This document shows positions 51,094-58,763 of a stretch of DNA of 64,000 nt, one piece after another. Source of the DNA: Clostridia bacterium (lineage in GTDB: Bacteria; Bacillota; Clostridia; Oscillospirales; Acutalibacteraceae); NCBI GenBank assembly GCA_017516745.1, contig JAFXBF010000003.1, positions 62,001 to 126,000 of the forward strand. The letters are read 5' to 3'. The notes below the pieces were generated by a model. The model was not told where the DNA came from and made no database searches. It saw nothing but the letters and a program-made list of their open reading frames with translations. Position numbers and translations under genes: made by a program. Every line of letters starts with the position of its first letter. Within the stretch, counting starts at the first letter, position 1.

Positions 51094-52113
51094 ATGATTA
51101 AGGCTGAACTTTTATATCAGGAATACCTTGAAACAGAGGGCATTAACGAAGAAATCGGCGAGTGCCACGCATCTACGGTTGCTATCTGCAACGGCAAGCC
51201 CACAGCCGCATGGTTTGGCGGTATCAAGGAGAAAAACCCCAACGTACGAATCTGGTTTGCAAAGCGTGACGGTGAATGGAGCACACCTGTTGCCATAACA
51301 CCCGACGACGGTGAAGCAGACTGGAATCCCACCCTTTTTGCAGAGGACGGCGTACTTACACTCATTTATAAGAGCGGTATTGATGAGAGAAACTGGTATT
51401 CAATGAAGAGTGTTTCCGAGGACGGCGGCAAAACCTGGTCAACACCGGTTGAACTTGTGCCCGGCGATATCGGCGGCAGAGGCCCCGTCAAAAACCAGAT
51501 GATAAGACTTTCCAACGGTGCACTTCTTGCACCCGGTTCAACAGAGGATATTGTAGACCGCTGGGAATCCTGGACAGACTACAGCGCAGACAACGGCGCA
51601 ACGTGGAAGCTGTCCGCACCCGTTGCCTTCGAGCTTCCTGACGGCACAATCTGCAACCGTAAGGAAGAGCTTCCCAAGGACGGCGAGGGTCTTATCCAGC
51701 CCGCAATTTGGGAAGACCCTGCACATGACGGCAGAGTTTATATGCTTGCACGCACAAACCTCAACTGGGTTTACCGCAGCGAGTCAACGGATTTCGGCAG
51801 AAGCTGGTCAGTTGCCCGTCCCACCGATATGCCCAACAACAACAGCGGTCTCGGCGCAGCCCTTACGGATTGCGGCGTGCTCGGTCTGATTTGTAACCCC
51901 GTCGGCGAAAACTGGGGCGACCGCACACCGCTTAATCTCTTCCTCTCTGAGGATAATGGCGCTACATATCCTGTAAGCATAGAACTTGAAAACACTCCCG
52001 GCGTAGAATTTTCATATCCTTCAATAGTTGCCGAAGGCAATCTTCTCCATATGGTTTACACCGTTGGTAGAAAGAAGATATGCTACGCACTCGTTAAGGT
52101 AGAAAAAAACTGA
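51094..52113 (+). CDS. Sialidase-like BNR-repeat protein, cytosolic
   Basis: A 339-residue protein with the six-bladed propeller pattern of sialidases. Asp boxes are SEDGGKTW near 110, SADNGATW near 165, STDFGRSW near 232 and SEDNGATY near 290. CHASTVAICNGKPTAAWFGG at the start and FSYPSIVAEGNLLHMVYT near the end fit the BNR_2 family. I see no signal peptide and no FRIP motif, so it would act on imported glycosides. Being next to a CMP-Kdo synthetase, a Kdo, KDN or sialic acid glycoside is a possible substrate. AAGGGAGAC precedes the ATG. Confidence 0.8.
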   Translation: MIKAELLYQEYLETEGINEEIGECHASTVAICNGKPTAAWFGGIKEKNPNVRIWFAKRDGEWSTPVAITPDDGEADWNPTLFAEDGVLTLIYKSGIDERNWYSMKSVSEDGGKTWSTPVELVPGDIGGRGPVKNQMIRLSNGALLAPGSTEDIVDRWESWTDYSADNGATWKLSAPVAFELPDGTICNRKEELPKDGEGLIQPAIWEDPAHDGRVYMLARTNLNWVYRSESTDFGRSWSVARPTDMPNNNSGLGAALTDCGVLGLICNPVGENWGDRTPLNLFLSEDNGATYPVSIELENTPGVEFSYPSIVAEGNLLHMVYTVGRKKICYALVKVEKN

Positions 52114-52133
52114 ATATAGAAAGGGTTTAATAT

Positions 52134-53570
52134 ATGGAAACTCAGAATGTATTGGCATTTCTTGCCATAAGCATGGTAACGATGTGCTTTGGCTGGGGTA
52201 TGCGTGGCTCCGCCATCGGCGGCGAAAAAGGCGCAATGCTCCCCGGTGCATTTATGGGCATACTCTGTGTCTGGTATACAGGCTCCGAGCTGCTTATGGA
52301 AAACGTCTTTCTCTTTGCCGCCGCCTGTGCACTCGGCTATTTCTACGGCGGTATGGAGCCCTACGGCTCAACAATGTCCCTTGTCCTTCACCACGATGAG
52401 CCCCGTTATAATCCGTCCTTAGGCTATCTTGCACTGGCCTTCAAGGGCTCAATCTGGAGCGGTCTTGGCGCAGGCTTTTTAGGTGTCAGCTTCTCCGCTA
52501 TGAGCGGCGTTGTTTACAAGTGGTATGATTTCGTTGTTTTCTTTGCACTTGTTCCACTTGTACAGGAAATCGGTTACCGCATTTTCAACACACCCTACGA
52601 CCCCGAACACGGCAGAATGCCCAAGGTCTGCTTCTCAAAGGACAGCCGTGAGGAGTGGGGACGCAATCTTGTTATAGTTGCAGGTCTTCTTGTTATGATG
52701 GCTGTACGCCGTGACTATTTCGGTATCCTTATGTGGATTGGCGGCGCACTTGCAGGCTCAATCGGCTGGGTTGTTGCAATTTTCTTCTATGATAAGGAGA
52801 TTAATCCGCTCAAGAACGGCAAGCGTCTGTTCGGCAAGTGGGACGAAGCCAACATTATCGATGGCTGGAAGATTATGGAATTCACTCAGGGCTGCTTCCA
52901 CGGCCTTGGTATAGCAGGTGCCTTTGCTCTCGGCTGGCCTATAGCTGCCAAGAATCTTGAGCAGGCAGAGGCCGCAGGCAAGCTGTGGTATGAGCTTCCC
53001 GAAAAGGTTGATACCACTCTTTCGTGGGTATTCTGCGCACTCATAATTCTCACAATCTTCCTCTTCATCATTCCTTACCGCAGAAACGGCAACAAAATCA
53101 CCCGTGCCTTCGGCGAGGTTGATATGAACATTGTCGAGGTGCTTGAGCGCCCCTGCTATATGGTAGGTCCGCTTTGCCTGGTTATGCTCGGCTCAAACTT
53201 AATGGCAGAAATCATCTGCTGCTTTACAATGTACTACGTAATTGCCCAGCACGATGGTCTGGAAAGATACTGGGATTACAAGGGTATCAAGTTTATCCGT
53301 ATATTCCTTATTCTTCTGGGTGCAGTACTGCTTGCAATTCAGGCAGTCAGAGGCTACACTCTCTGGGAAACATGGGTATTCTACTGCGTAGGCTATATTC
53401 TTTTCGACGCAGTAGCCTTCCTCCGCCCCAAGAGAATAAAGGAAAACAAGGCAAAATCAAAATCCTTCAAGGAGTTCCTTATTGCCTTCAACGGTGACCT
53501 TACCGTTCTTCCCTTCTTCTATATCCTTATGGCAGGTCTGCTTGTCTTCGGTTACGCAAACTTCCGCTAA
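52134..53570 (+). CDS. Polytopic membrane protein, paralogue 1 of tandem pair
   Basis: A 478-residue protein with about 11-12 hydrophobic segments. The N-terminus has the striking motif CFGWGMRGSAIGGEKGAMLPG at residues about 18-38, then LGYFYGGMEPYG and LVLHHDEPRYNPS. Later come RNGNKITRAFGEVDMN near 325 and ITQHDGLERYWDYKG-type sequence near 385. I recognise no transporter family, but charged and glycine-rich motifs within membrane segments fit a solute transporter or a membrane enzyme. AAAGGG precedes the ATG. It starts 20 bases after the sialidase-like gene. Confidence 0.7.
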   Translation: METQNVLAFLAISMVTMCFGWGMRGSAIGGEKGAMLPGAFMGILCVWYTGSELLMENVFLFAAACALGYFYGGMEPYGSTMSLVLHHDEPRYNPSLGYLALAFKGSIWSGLGAGFLGVSFSAMSGVVYKWYDFVVFFALVPLVQEIGYRIFNTPYDPEHGRMPKVCFSKDSREEWGRNLVIVAGLLVMMAVRRDYFGILMWIGGALAGSIGWVVAIFFYDKEINPLKNGKRLFGKWDEANIIDGWKIMEFTQGCFHGLGIAGAFALGWPIAAKNLEQAEAAGKLWYELPEKVDTTLSWVFCALIILTIFLFIIPYRRNGNKITRAFGEVDMNIVEVLERPCYMVGPLCLVMLGSNLMAEIICCFTMYYVIAQHDGLERYWDYKGIKFIRIFLILLGAVLLAIQAVRGYTLWETWVFYCVGYILFDAVAFLRPKRIKENKAKSKSFKEFLIAFNGDLTVLPFFYILMAGLLVFGYANFR

Positions 53571-53578
53571 ATAACAAA

Positions 53579-53612
53579 AAAGCCGGTACATAGCTTATGC
53601 ACCGGCTTTATT
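53579..53612 (+). terminator. Hairpin between the two membrane paralogues
   Basis: AAAGCCGGT (53579-53587) pairs with ACCGGCTTT (53601-53609), followed by ATTTT. Confidence 0.7.
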
Positions 53613-53642
53613 TTAAAAATATCATAAAAGGAGTGTGTGACT

Positions 53643-55076
53643 GTGACTCAAAGTCCGCTTCTGTTTATTGTTTTCAGTATGCTCGCAATGTGCTTTGGCT
53701 GGGGAATACGGGGCTCGGCTATCGGCGGCGAAAAGGGCGCAATGCTGCCGGGCGCCTTTATTGGCATTATGTGCGTGTGGTACACTGGGTCCGAGCTGCT
53801 TATGGAAAACGTTTTTCTGTTTGCTGCTGCCTGTGCTTTGGGCTATTTCTACGGCGGTATGGAGCCGTATGCCTCTACAATGTTCCTCGTGCTTCATCAC
53901 GACAAGCCCCGTTACAATCCGCCTCTGGGTTACCTTGCCCTTAGCTTCAAGGGCAGTATCTGGGGCGGCCTCGGTGCGGCATTTTTAGGCGTCAGCTTTT
54001 CCGCAATGAGCGGTGTTGTTTACAAGTGGTACGATTTTGTAATCTTCTTTGCTCTTGTTCCCTTCCTGCAGGAAATCGGCTACCGCATTTTCAACACACC
54101 CTACGACCCCGAAAACGACAGAATGCCGAAAATCGGCTTCTCCGAGGACAGCCGTGAGGAGTGGGGACGCAACGTCGTAATCGTTGCCTCATTGCTTGTT
54201 ATGGCGGTGGTGAGAAGAGATATCTTCACAATTATTATGTGGATTGGCGGTGCGCTTTTCGGCGCAATCGGCTGGGTTATCGGCATAACCCTTTACGATA
54301 AGCAGTGCCACACACGCAAAAACGGCAAACGTCTTTTCGGAAGGCTTGACGAAATCGGCGTAATTGACGGCTGGAAGATGATGGAGCTTGTGCAGGGGCT
54401 TGCACAGGGCTTCGGTATTTCTGCTGCATTTATTATCGGCTGGCCGCTTGCAAAGGAGAATTTAGCCTTTGCTGAGGAGAAGGGTGCTTTGTGGCATCCG
54501 ATACCGCAAACTGTCGATACCGTGCTTTCGTGGGCGTTCTGCGTGCTGATAATCCTCACAATCTTCCTCTTCATAATTCCTTACCGCAGAAACGGCAACA
54601 AGATAACAACGGCCTTCGGCGAGGTTGATATGAACATTGTTGAAGTTTTGGAACGCCCCTGCTATATGGTGGCACCGCTTTGTCTTATAATGCTCGGCTC
54701 AACCACAATGGCAGGCATAATCTGCTGCTTTACAATGTACTACGTTATTGCCCAGCACGACGGTCTGGAAAGATATTGGGATTATAAGGGTATCAAGTTT
54801 ATCCGTATATTCCTCATTCTTGTCGGTGCCGTGCTTCTGGCAATTCAGGCGGTGCGTGGTTATACCCTTTGGGAAACCTGGGTATTCTACTGTGTCGGCT
54901 ATCTCATTTTTGAGTTTTTCTTTATGTTCCGCCCGAAGCTTGTTGCCGAAAACCGCAAGAAGACAAAGACCTTCAGGGATTTTGTCGTTTCCTTCGGCTG
55001 TTCGGCAACCGTTTACCCGTCATATCTGCTGATGATGACTGCATTGCTTATCTTTGGCTGGGTATATCTGAAATAA
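53643..55076 (+). CDS. Polytopic membrane protein, paralogue 2 of tandem pair
   Basis: A 477-residue protein with high similarity to the upstream gene over its whole length. The CFGWGIRGSAIGGEKGAMLPG motif, the HHDKPRYNPP loop and the AQHDGLERYWDYKG segment are shared. Differences concentrate in the middle (around residues 215-280) and at the C-terminus. This is a recent tandem duplication with possible division of substrates. The start is GTG 53643 with AAGGAG 9 bases upstream, which also aligns with paralogue 1. It lies 12 bases before the DUF3842 gene. Confidence 0.7.
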   Translation: MTQSPLLFIVFSMLAMCFGWGIRGSAIGGEKGAMLPGAFIGIMCVWYTGSELLMENVFLFAAACALGYFYGGMEPYASTMFLVLHHDKPRYNPPLGYLALSFKGSIWGGLGAAFLGVSFSAMSGVVYKWYDFVIFFALVPFLQEIGYRIFNTPYDPENDRMPKIGFSEDSREEWGRNVVIVASLLVMAVVRRDIFTIIMWIGGALFGAIGWVIGITLYDKQCHTRKNGKRLFGRLDEIGVIDGWKMMELVQGLAQGFGISAAFIIGWPLAKENLAFAEEKGALWHPIPQTVDTVLSWAFCVLIILTIFLFIIPYRRNGNKITTAFGEVDMNIVEVLERPCYMVAPLCLIMLGSTTMAGIICCFTMYYVIAQHDGLERYWDYKGIKFIRIFLILVGAVLLAIQAVRGYTLWETWVFYCVGYLIFEFFFMFRPKLVAENRKKTKTFRDFVVSFGCSATVYPSYLLMMTALLIFGWVYLK

Positions 55077-55088
55077 GGAGTTTAAGTC

Positions 55089-55499
55089 ATGAATATAACT
55101 GTTATTGACGGCCAGGGAGGTCAGCTTGGCGCACAGCTTATAAAAGCAGTGCTTGCTCGCTTTAATGATGTTAACCTGACCGCCGTAGGTACGAATGCAG
55201 TTGCAACCGCAACAATGCTCAAGGCAGGCGCAAAAAACGCTGCTACGGGTGAAAACCCCGTGGTAGTTGCCAGCCGTAAGGCGGATGTTATTATCGGCCC
55301 TGTAGGCATAGTCATTGCCGATTCGCTTTTCGGCGAGGTTACGGACAAAATGGCTGTTGCTGTCGGTCAGGCAGATGCCGTGAGAATACTTATTCCGATG
55401 AACAGGTGCGACAATATCGTAGCAGGTGTTTCCAACCTCAATATGGGTGCACTTGTTGAGGATGCCGTTTCAAGGCTTGCCGATATAATTAACGGTTGA
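55089..55499 (+). CDS. DUF3842 family protein
   Basis: A 136-residue protein: ITVIDGQGGQLGAQLIKAV at the N-terminus is a Rossmann-like nucleotide-binding start, and ADVIIGPVGIVIADSLFGEVT and MNRCDNIVAGVSNLNMG follow. This matches DUF3842, a small Firmicutes family of unknown function. AAGGAGTTTAAG precedes the ATG. It ends the co-directional cluster that begins at 48439; a ligand-binding or regulatory role towards the same pathway is possible. Confidence 0.85.
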   Translation: MNITVIDGQGGQLGAQLIKAVLARFNDVNLTAVGTNAVATATMLKAGAKNAATGENPVVVASRKADVIIGPVGIVIADSLFGEVTDKMAVAVGQADAVRILIPMNRCDNIVAGVSNLNMGALVEDAVSRLADIING

Positions 55500-55538
55500 C
55501 AAAAGAATACTTTTCTTTCAAAACCATATTAATTACAG

Positions 55539-55567
55539 TTGACAAAAGTATAAGAATAAAGTACAAT
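55539..55567 (+). promoter_or_regulatory. Promoter of the ECF S component operon
   Basis: TTGACA (55539-55544) and TACAAT (55562-55567) are 17 bases apart. Confidence 0.8.
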
Positions 55568-55574
55568 ACTTTTG

Positions 55575-55690
55575 TTGTTCAGAAGAACGGCACAAGGGAC
55601 AGAAGTCCTGAAAATATTCAGGTGTTTTATTTTTTAACGATACTATGAAGGTGTCATTATCTCCGCAGGGGGTAATGGCACTTTTTGTAT
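55575..55690 (+). promoter_or_regulatory. Leader with two terminator-like hairpins (possible riboswitch or attenuator)
   Basis: First hairpin: CCTGAA-AATA-TTCAGG (55607-55622) plus TGTTTTATTTTTT. It overlaps an alternative stem, GGAC-AGAA-GTCC (55597-55608), so the two exclude each other. Second hairpin: 14 pairs between 55651-55664 and 55668-55681, followed by TTTTT, just before the RBS. This looks like regulated termination ahead of a transporter gene. I cannot match it to a known riboswitch. Confidence 0.6.
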
Positions 55691-55704
55691 TACGGAGGAT
55701 GTTT

Positions 55705-56244
55705 ATGAAGAAAAATAACAGTTTGCTCAAGCTCGTTTTTTCAGCCCTTTTTCTTGCACTTGCATTTGTTATTCCTTTTTTAACAGGGCAGATTCCCGAA
55801 ATCGGCTCAATGCTGTGCCCGATGCATATTCCCGTTTTGCTTTGCGGCTTTATCTGCGGCTGGCCGTGGGGACTTGCAGTCGGCTTTGTTGCGCCGCTGC
55901 TGCGCACTATGATTCTCGGTATGCCGCCGCTTTTCCCCAAGGCAATCTGTATGGCGTTTGAGCTTGCCGCCTACGGTGCGGTTTCGGGTCTGCTGCACAA
56001 AAAGCTCCCACGCAAAAAGCCCTATATCTATTGCTCGCTTATTGTTGCAATGATAGTCGGCAGAGTGGTATGGGGCATTGCAATGCTCACCTGTATGGGC
56101 GTAAACGGCGGTGCATTCACCTTTGCCGCCTTTATTGCAGGCGCTTTCACAAACGCAGTGCCGGGCATAATAGTTCAGATAATTGTAATACCCTTGCTTG
56201 TTATGGTGCTTGAAAGTCCGAAAGTTAAAAAATTTAAAGAATAG
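55705..56244 (+). CDS. ECF transporter substrate-binding (S) component
   Basis: A 179-residue membrane protein with about five to six helices that would bind a vitamin-like substrate and pair with a shared EcfAAT module. LVFSALFLALAFVIPFLTG with the Ala-rich first helix is typical of S components. CPMHIPVLLCGFICGWPWGLAVG and FVAPLLRTMILGMPPLFP carry the likely binding loops. The start is ATG 55705 with GGAGG upstream; the in-frame codon at 55645 lies inside the terminator-like leader. It is followed after 9 bases by a kinase gene, so the substrate may be phosphorylated on entry (a nucleoside or vitamin). Confidence 0.85.
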   Translation: MKKNNSLLKLVFSALFLALAFVIPFLTGQIPEIGSMLCPMHIPVLLCGFICGWPWGLAVGFVAPLLRTMILGMPPLFPKAICMAFELAAYGAVSGLLHKKLPRKKPYIYCSLIVAMIVGRVVWGIAMLTCMGVNGGAFTFAAFIAGAFTNAVPGIIVQIIVIPLLVMVLESPKVKKFKE

Positions 56245-56253
56245 GGTAGAGAA

Positions 56254-56823
56254 ATGAAGCAAAGCGATATTATTAAAATTTTCTCTGCAATTGATAAATT
56301 GCTTGAAAAGGGCAGGGTAATCCTCGCAATTGAGGGCGGCAGCGCAAGTGGCAAAACCACCCTTGCAGGTTTGCTCAAAGAAAAATACGGCTGTACCGTT
56401 TTCCATACGGACGATTTCTTCCTTCAGCCTCATCAGCGTACACCTGAGCGGTACAAAGAAACGGGCGGAAACCTTGACCGAGAGCGCTTTTTTGATGAGG
56501 TTATTGTTCCGCTCAAAGAAAATAAGCCCGTAGCTTACCGCCGCTTTGACTGTAAAACCATGCAGCTTCTGCCCGCAGTTGAAATTTTGCCGCAAAAGCT
56601 CACCGTAATCGAGGGTGCATATTCCCTGCACCCGTATTTCGGTGATTACTGCGATTTGTCAATTTTTCTCGATATCACACCCGACCTGCAAAGAGAACGC
56701 ATCTTAAACCGCAATCCCGATTTTGCCGACCGCTTTTTCAATGAGTGGATACCGCTTGAGCAGAAATATTTTTCCGAAATGCAGATAAAACAGCGTTGCA
56801 CAATGAGTGTGACGGTTGAATAA
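56254..56823 (+). CDS. P-loop kinase, uridine-kinase-like
   Basis: A 189-residue ATP-dependent kinase. Walker A is AIEGGSASGKTTLAGL near residue 26, followed by HTDDFFLQPHQRTPERY (the substrate-binding DD motif of uridine/CoaA-like kinases), RRFDCKTM, VIEGAYSLHPYFGDYCD and the lid RILNRNPDFADRF. It fits the uridine-kinase/phosphoribulokinase-like P-loop family. In operon with an ECF S component, it probably traps the imported compound by phosphorylation. Confidence 0.85.
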   Translation: MKQSDIIKIFSAIDKLLEKGRVILAIEGGSASGKTTLAGLLKEKYGCTVFHTDDFFLQPHQRTPERYKETGGNLDRERFFDEVIVPLKENKPVAYRRFDCKTMQLLPAVEILPQKLTVIEGAYSLHPYFGDYCDLSIFLDITPDLQRERILNRNPDFADRFFNEWIPLEQKYFSEMQIKQRCTMSVTVE

Positions 56824-56830
56824 CAATTAT

Positions 56831-56862
56831 AAAAACGGCTTGCTTTGCAGGCTGTTTTTTAT
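56831..56862 (+). terminator. Terminator of the S component/kinase operon
   Basis: AAAAACGGC (56831-56839) pairs with GCTGTTTTT (56851-56859), with a T-run. Confidence 0.75.
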
Positions 56863-56985
56863 ACTTTAAATAGAAAATTCTCTTGTTGAGAGAATTGATT
56901 TCTAAATCTGGGTTATTGTTTATTGGAGTGAAAACTGTTATTATCCGATTGTAGCTACAAAAAACTTGTTGAAGGGTGATGTCAA

Positions 56986-58074
56986 ATGACAGTTTATTTC
57001 GGAGAAAATCTTAAAAAATTACGCAAATCCAAAAAGCTCACGCAGGAGTCGCTTGCCGAGTTTCTGGGTATGTCCTTTCAGGCGGTAAGCAAGTGGGAGA
57101 GAGGCGAAACCTACCCCGATATAACTATGCTTCCCGTTATTGCAGCCTTTTTCGGCGTTACGGTTGACAGCCTTCTCGGCACGGATTTAATTGCGCAGGA
57201 AGCAAAAATCAAGGAGTATTGTGATGCCTATTCCCGTCTGTGGAACGAAGGGAAAATCGACCGGGCAAGGGATATGCTAAAGGAAGCTATAGTCGAATTT
57301 CCCGGCAATTATGACCTTATGGCAAAATATTTCAATGCACTCATTCACGCTGAATACAATGACGAATATATTGTTTCCGTCAAGCCCGAGGTCAACAGGG
57401 TTTACGACATTATTCAGACCTATTGCACCGTAGACAGCATACGAATCTGGACTAAAAAGCTGATGTGCCGTTACCTGCGTGATTTGAGCCTGATTGAAGG
57501 CAGCGGAGTAAATATTGCCGAAGCCGAAAAAATTCTTTCGGAAATGCCGATTATGCAGAACACGAGGGATTATGAGGCTATGTATATGTACCCTCACGAT
57601 GACGAAAAGCGTGCCAAGGCGTGTGCAAACGGAATAACGGAAATGCTCCGCCTGTTCGGCGAAATAATGAACAGAAGGTATAATAGCTTCCTCGATGCCG
57701 ACGAGGGAATAGCTGCGGCTTACATCAACCTTGTTGAAAAGGTTATGCCCGACGGCGATTACGGCAAAAGCTGGTATCTTCTCGTTATCCACGCACAGCG
57801 AATCGGCGTTAAGAAATATCTGCAGGGCGATGAAAAATCAGCCCTCAAGTATTTTGAAAAGGCGGTCAGACTCGCAAAACGCTATGACGAAATGCCCGAT
57901 GTCACCGTGCACACCTCAAAAGCGGTTGAAGGCGTTGTGTTTGACAAATCCAAGGCGTACCGCTTTTGGGAAGGCTCCTTTGCCGAGGATGTCAAGGACG
58001 GCCTGCGTGACAGACCCCAGTTGCCGGAAGAATTCAGAAACAGTGAAGCGTTCAAGAGAATACTGGCGATTTAA
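56986..58074 (+). CDS. XRE regulator with helical-repeat C-terminal domain
   Basis: A 362-residue protein. The N-terminal HTH covers residues 7-62 (LKKLRKSKKLTQESLAEFL, FQAVSKWERGETYPDI). The rest is helical, with repeats such as YSRLWNEGKIDRARDMLKEA near 85 and DEKSALKYFEKAVRLAKRY near 290, like TPR units. This layout resembles Clostridia regulators that sense a peptide or protein through a TPR-like domain. GAAGGGTGATG precedes the ATG. Monocistronic. Confidence 0.85.
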   Translation: MTVYFGENLKKLRKSKKLTQESLAEFLGMSFQAVSKWERGETYPDITMLPVIAAFFGVTVDSLLGTDLIAQEAKIKEYCDAYSRLWNEGKIDRARDMLKEAIVEFPGNYDLMAKYFNALIHAEYNDEYIVSVKPEVNRVYDIIQTYCTVDSIRIWTKKLMCRYLRDLSLIEGSGVNIAEAEKILSEMPIMQNTRDYEAMYMYPHDDEKRAKACANGITEMLRLFGEIMNRRYNSFLDADEGIAAAYINLVEKVMPDGDYGKSWYLLVIHAQRIGVKKYLQGDEKSALKYFEKAVRLAKRYDEMPDVTVHTSKAVEGVVFDKSKAYRFWEGSFAEDVKDGLRDRPQLPEEFRNSEAFKRILAI

Positions 58075-58089
58075 AAAATCGCATATTTT

Positions 58090-58275
58090 CGGCTCCTGAG
58101 TAAATGATATATCGCTTTGCGATATGATATACGGCTGTTGCCGCATGATATACTTGTTTTGCAAGTATTATATAATATCCGTTCCTTAATATGCCGCAGG
58201 CATATATCATCGCACGAAGTGCAACATCATATCGAAGATATATCACCCGTTCCGAAAGGAACGGATATCATTGAA
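58090..58275. repeat. Cluster of short palindromes next to tRNA-Arg fragment
   Basis: Consecutive hairpins: ATCGCTTTGCGAT, CGGCTGTTGCCG, ACTTGTTTTGCAAGT, ATGCCGCAGGCAT and GCACGAAGTGC, plus ATATCCGTTCC/GGAACGGATAT (58175/58258) enclosing part of them and CCGTTCC-GAAA-GGAACGG. Each is joined by ATGATATA or ATCAT-type linkers. It looks like a composite of a dispersed intergenic palindromic repeat; genome-wide copy number cannot be checked here. Confidence 0.6.
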
Positions 58276-58315
58276 AAAAGTCTCTCTTGTCAACCAGACA
58301 AAAGAGACTTTTTTT
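58274..58315 (-). terminator. Terminator downstream of the tRNA-Arg 3' end
   Basis: On the minus strand AAGTCTCT-TTTGTC and GACA-AGAGAGACTT pair across TGGTT, followed by TTTTTT. It lies directly after the tRNA 3' end and should be the original tRNA terminator. Confidence 0.7.
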
Positions 58316-58317
58316 CA

Positions 58318-58361
58318 TGGCACCCGCAACAGGAATCGAACCTGTAACTAACCCTTAGGAG
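58318..58361 (-). other. att candidate: 3' fragment of tRNA-Arg(CCT)
   Basis: On the minus strand the fragment reads CTCCTAA (anticodon loop, anticodon CCT), GGGTT, the T-arm ACAGG-TTCGATT-CCTGT, acceptor strand TGCGGGT, G and CCA. The 5' anticodon strand AACCC is absent: the adjacent bases (58362 onward) do not pair, and no D-arm or ACCCGCA acceptor strand follows. The break at the anticodon loop matches integration by a tyrosine recombinase. The element lies to the right and the intact tRNA is expected beyond 64000. Confidence 0.85.
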
Positions 58362-58380
58362 TCCGTCCCGAGGGTGTTTT

Positions 58381-58573
58381 TTAAATCTCTTTAAATCCCT
58401 TGTAATCGTTGATATATCAAGGTTTTCACGGATTACAGTGTTATCCTTTTCCCTTTCAATTCTTGCTAATTTTTGCTGTTTTTTTATTCTCTGATTAGCA
58501 GGAAATTAGCCAAAAGGGTTTTTTTGGTGGCAGTTAACCTGTTATTCTATTCCTATGTATTCCAAAAGGGTTT
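58381..58573. repeat. Candidate integrase arm sites near the element end
   Basis: TTTAAATCTC/TTTAAATCCC direct repeats begin near 58380. CCAAAAGGGTTT occurs at 58510-58521 and 58562-58573. Short direct repeats within 250 bases of an att site are typical arm-type binding sites of tyrosine integrases. Otherwise 58365-58690 holds no gene. Confidence 0.45.
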
Positions 58574-58694
58574 CAAGCGGAAATAATAAAATATCCTTGC
58601 TTTAACGTTATAATAAATCAGAATTATCGAAAAGTCAACAAGAATGAGTTTCTCTGTATTTTGTGCTGAAGGAGATACATTTTTTATATTTCTA

Positions 58695-58722
58695 TTGACA
58701 TAGAAGTGTGGCTATTTATAAT
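58695..58722 (+). promoter_or_regulatory. Promoter of the metallopeptidase cargo gene
   Basis: TTGACA (58695-58700) and TATAAT (58717-58722) are 16 bases apart. Confidence 0.8.
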
Positions 58723-58763
58723 GATATAGTAAACGAAATTTATTATAATAAGAGAGATTTGAA

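Noticed and set aside
55645..55704. Longer N-terminus of the ECF S component starting at ATG 55645
   Set aside because: The codons form the second terminator-like hairpin and no RBS precedes them; ATG 55705 has a good RBS and starts at the family-typical position.
58318..58390. Intact tRNA-Arg gene
   Set aside because: The bases after the anticodon loop do not pair with GGGTT, and no ACCCGCA strand follows.
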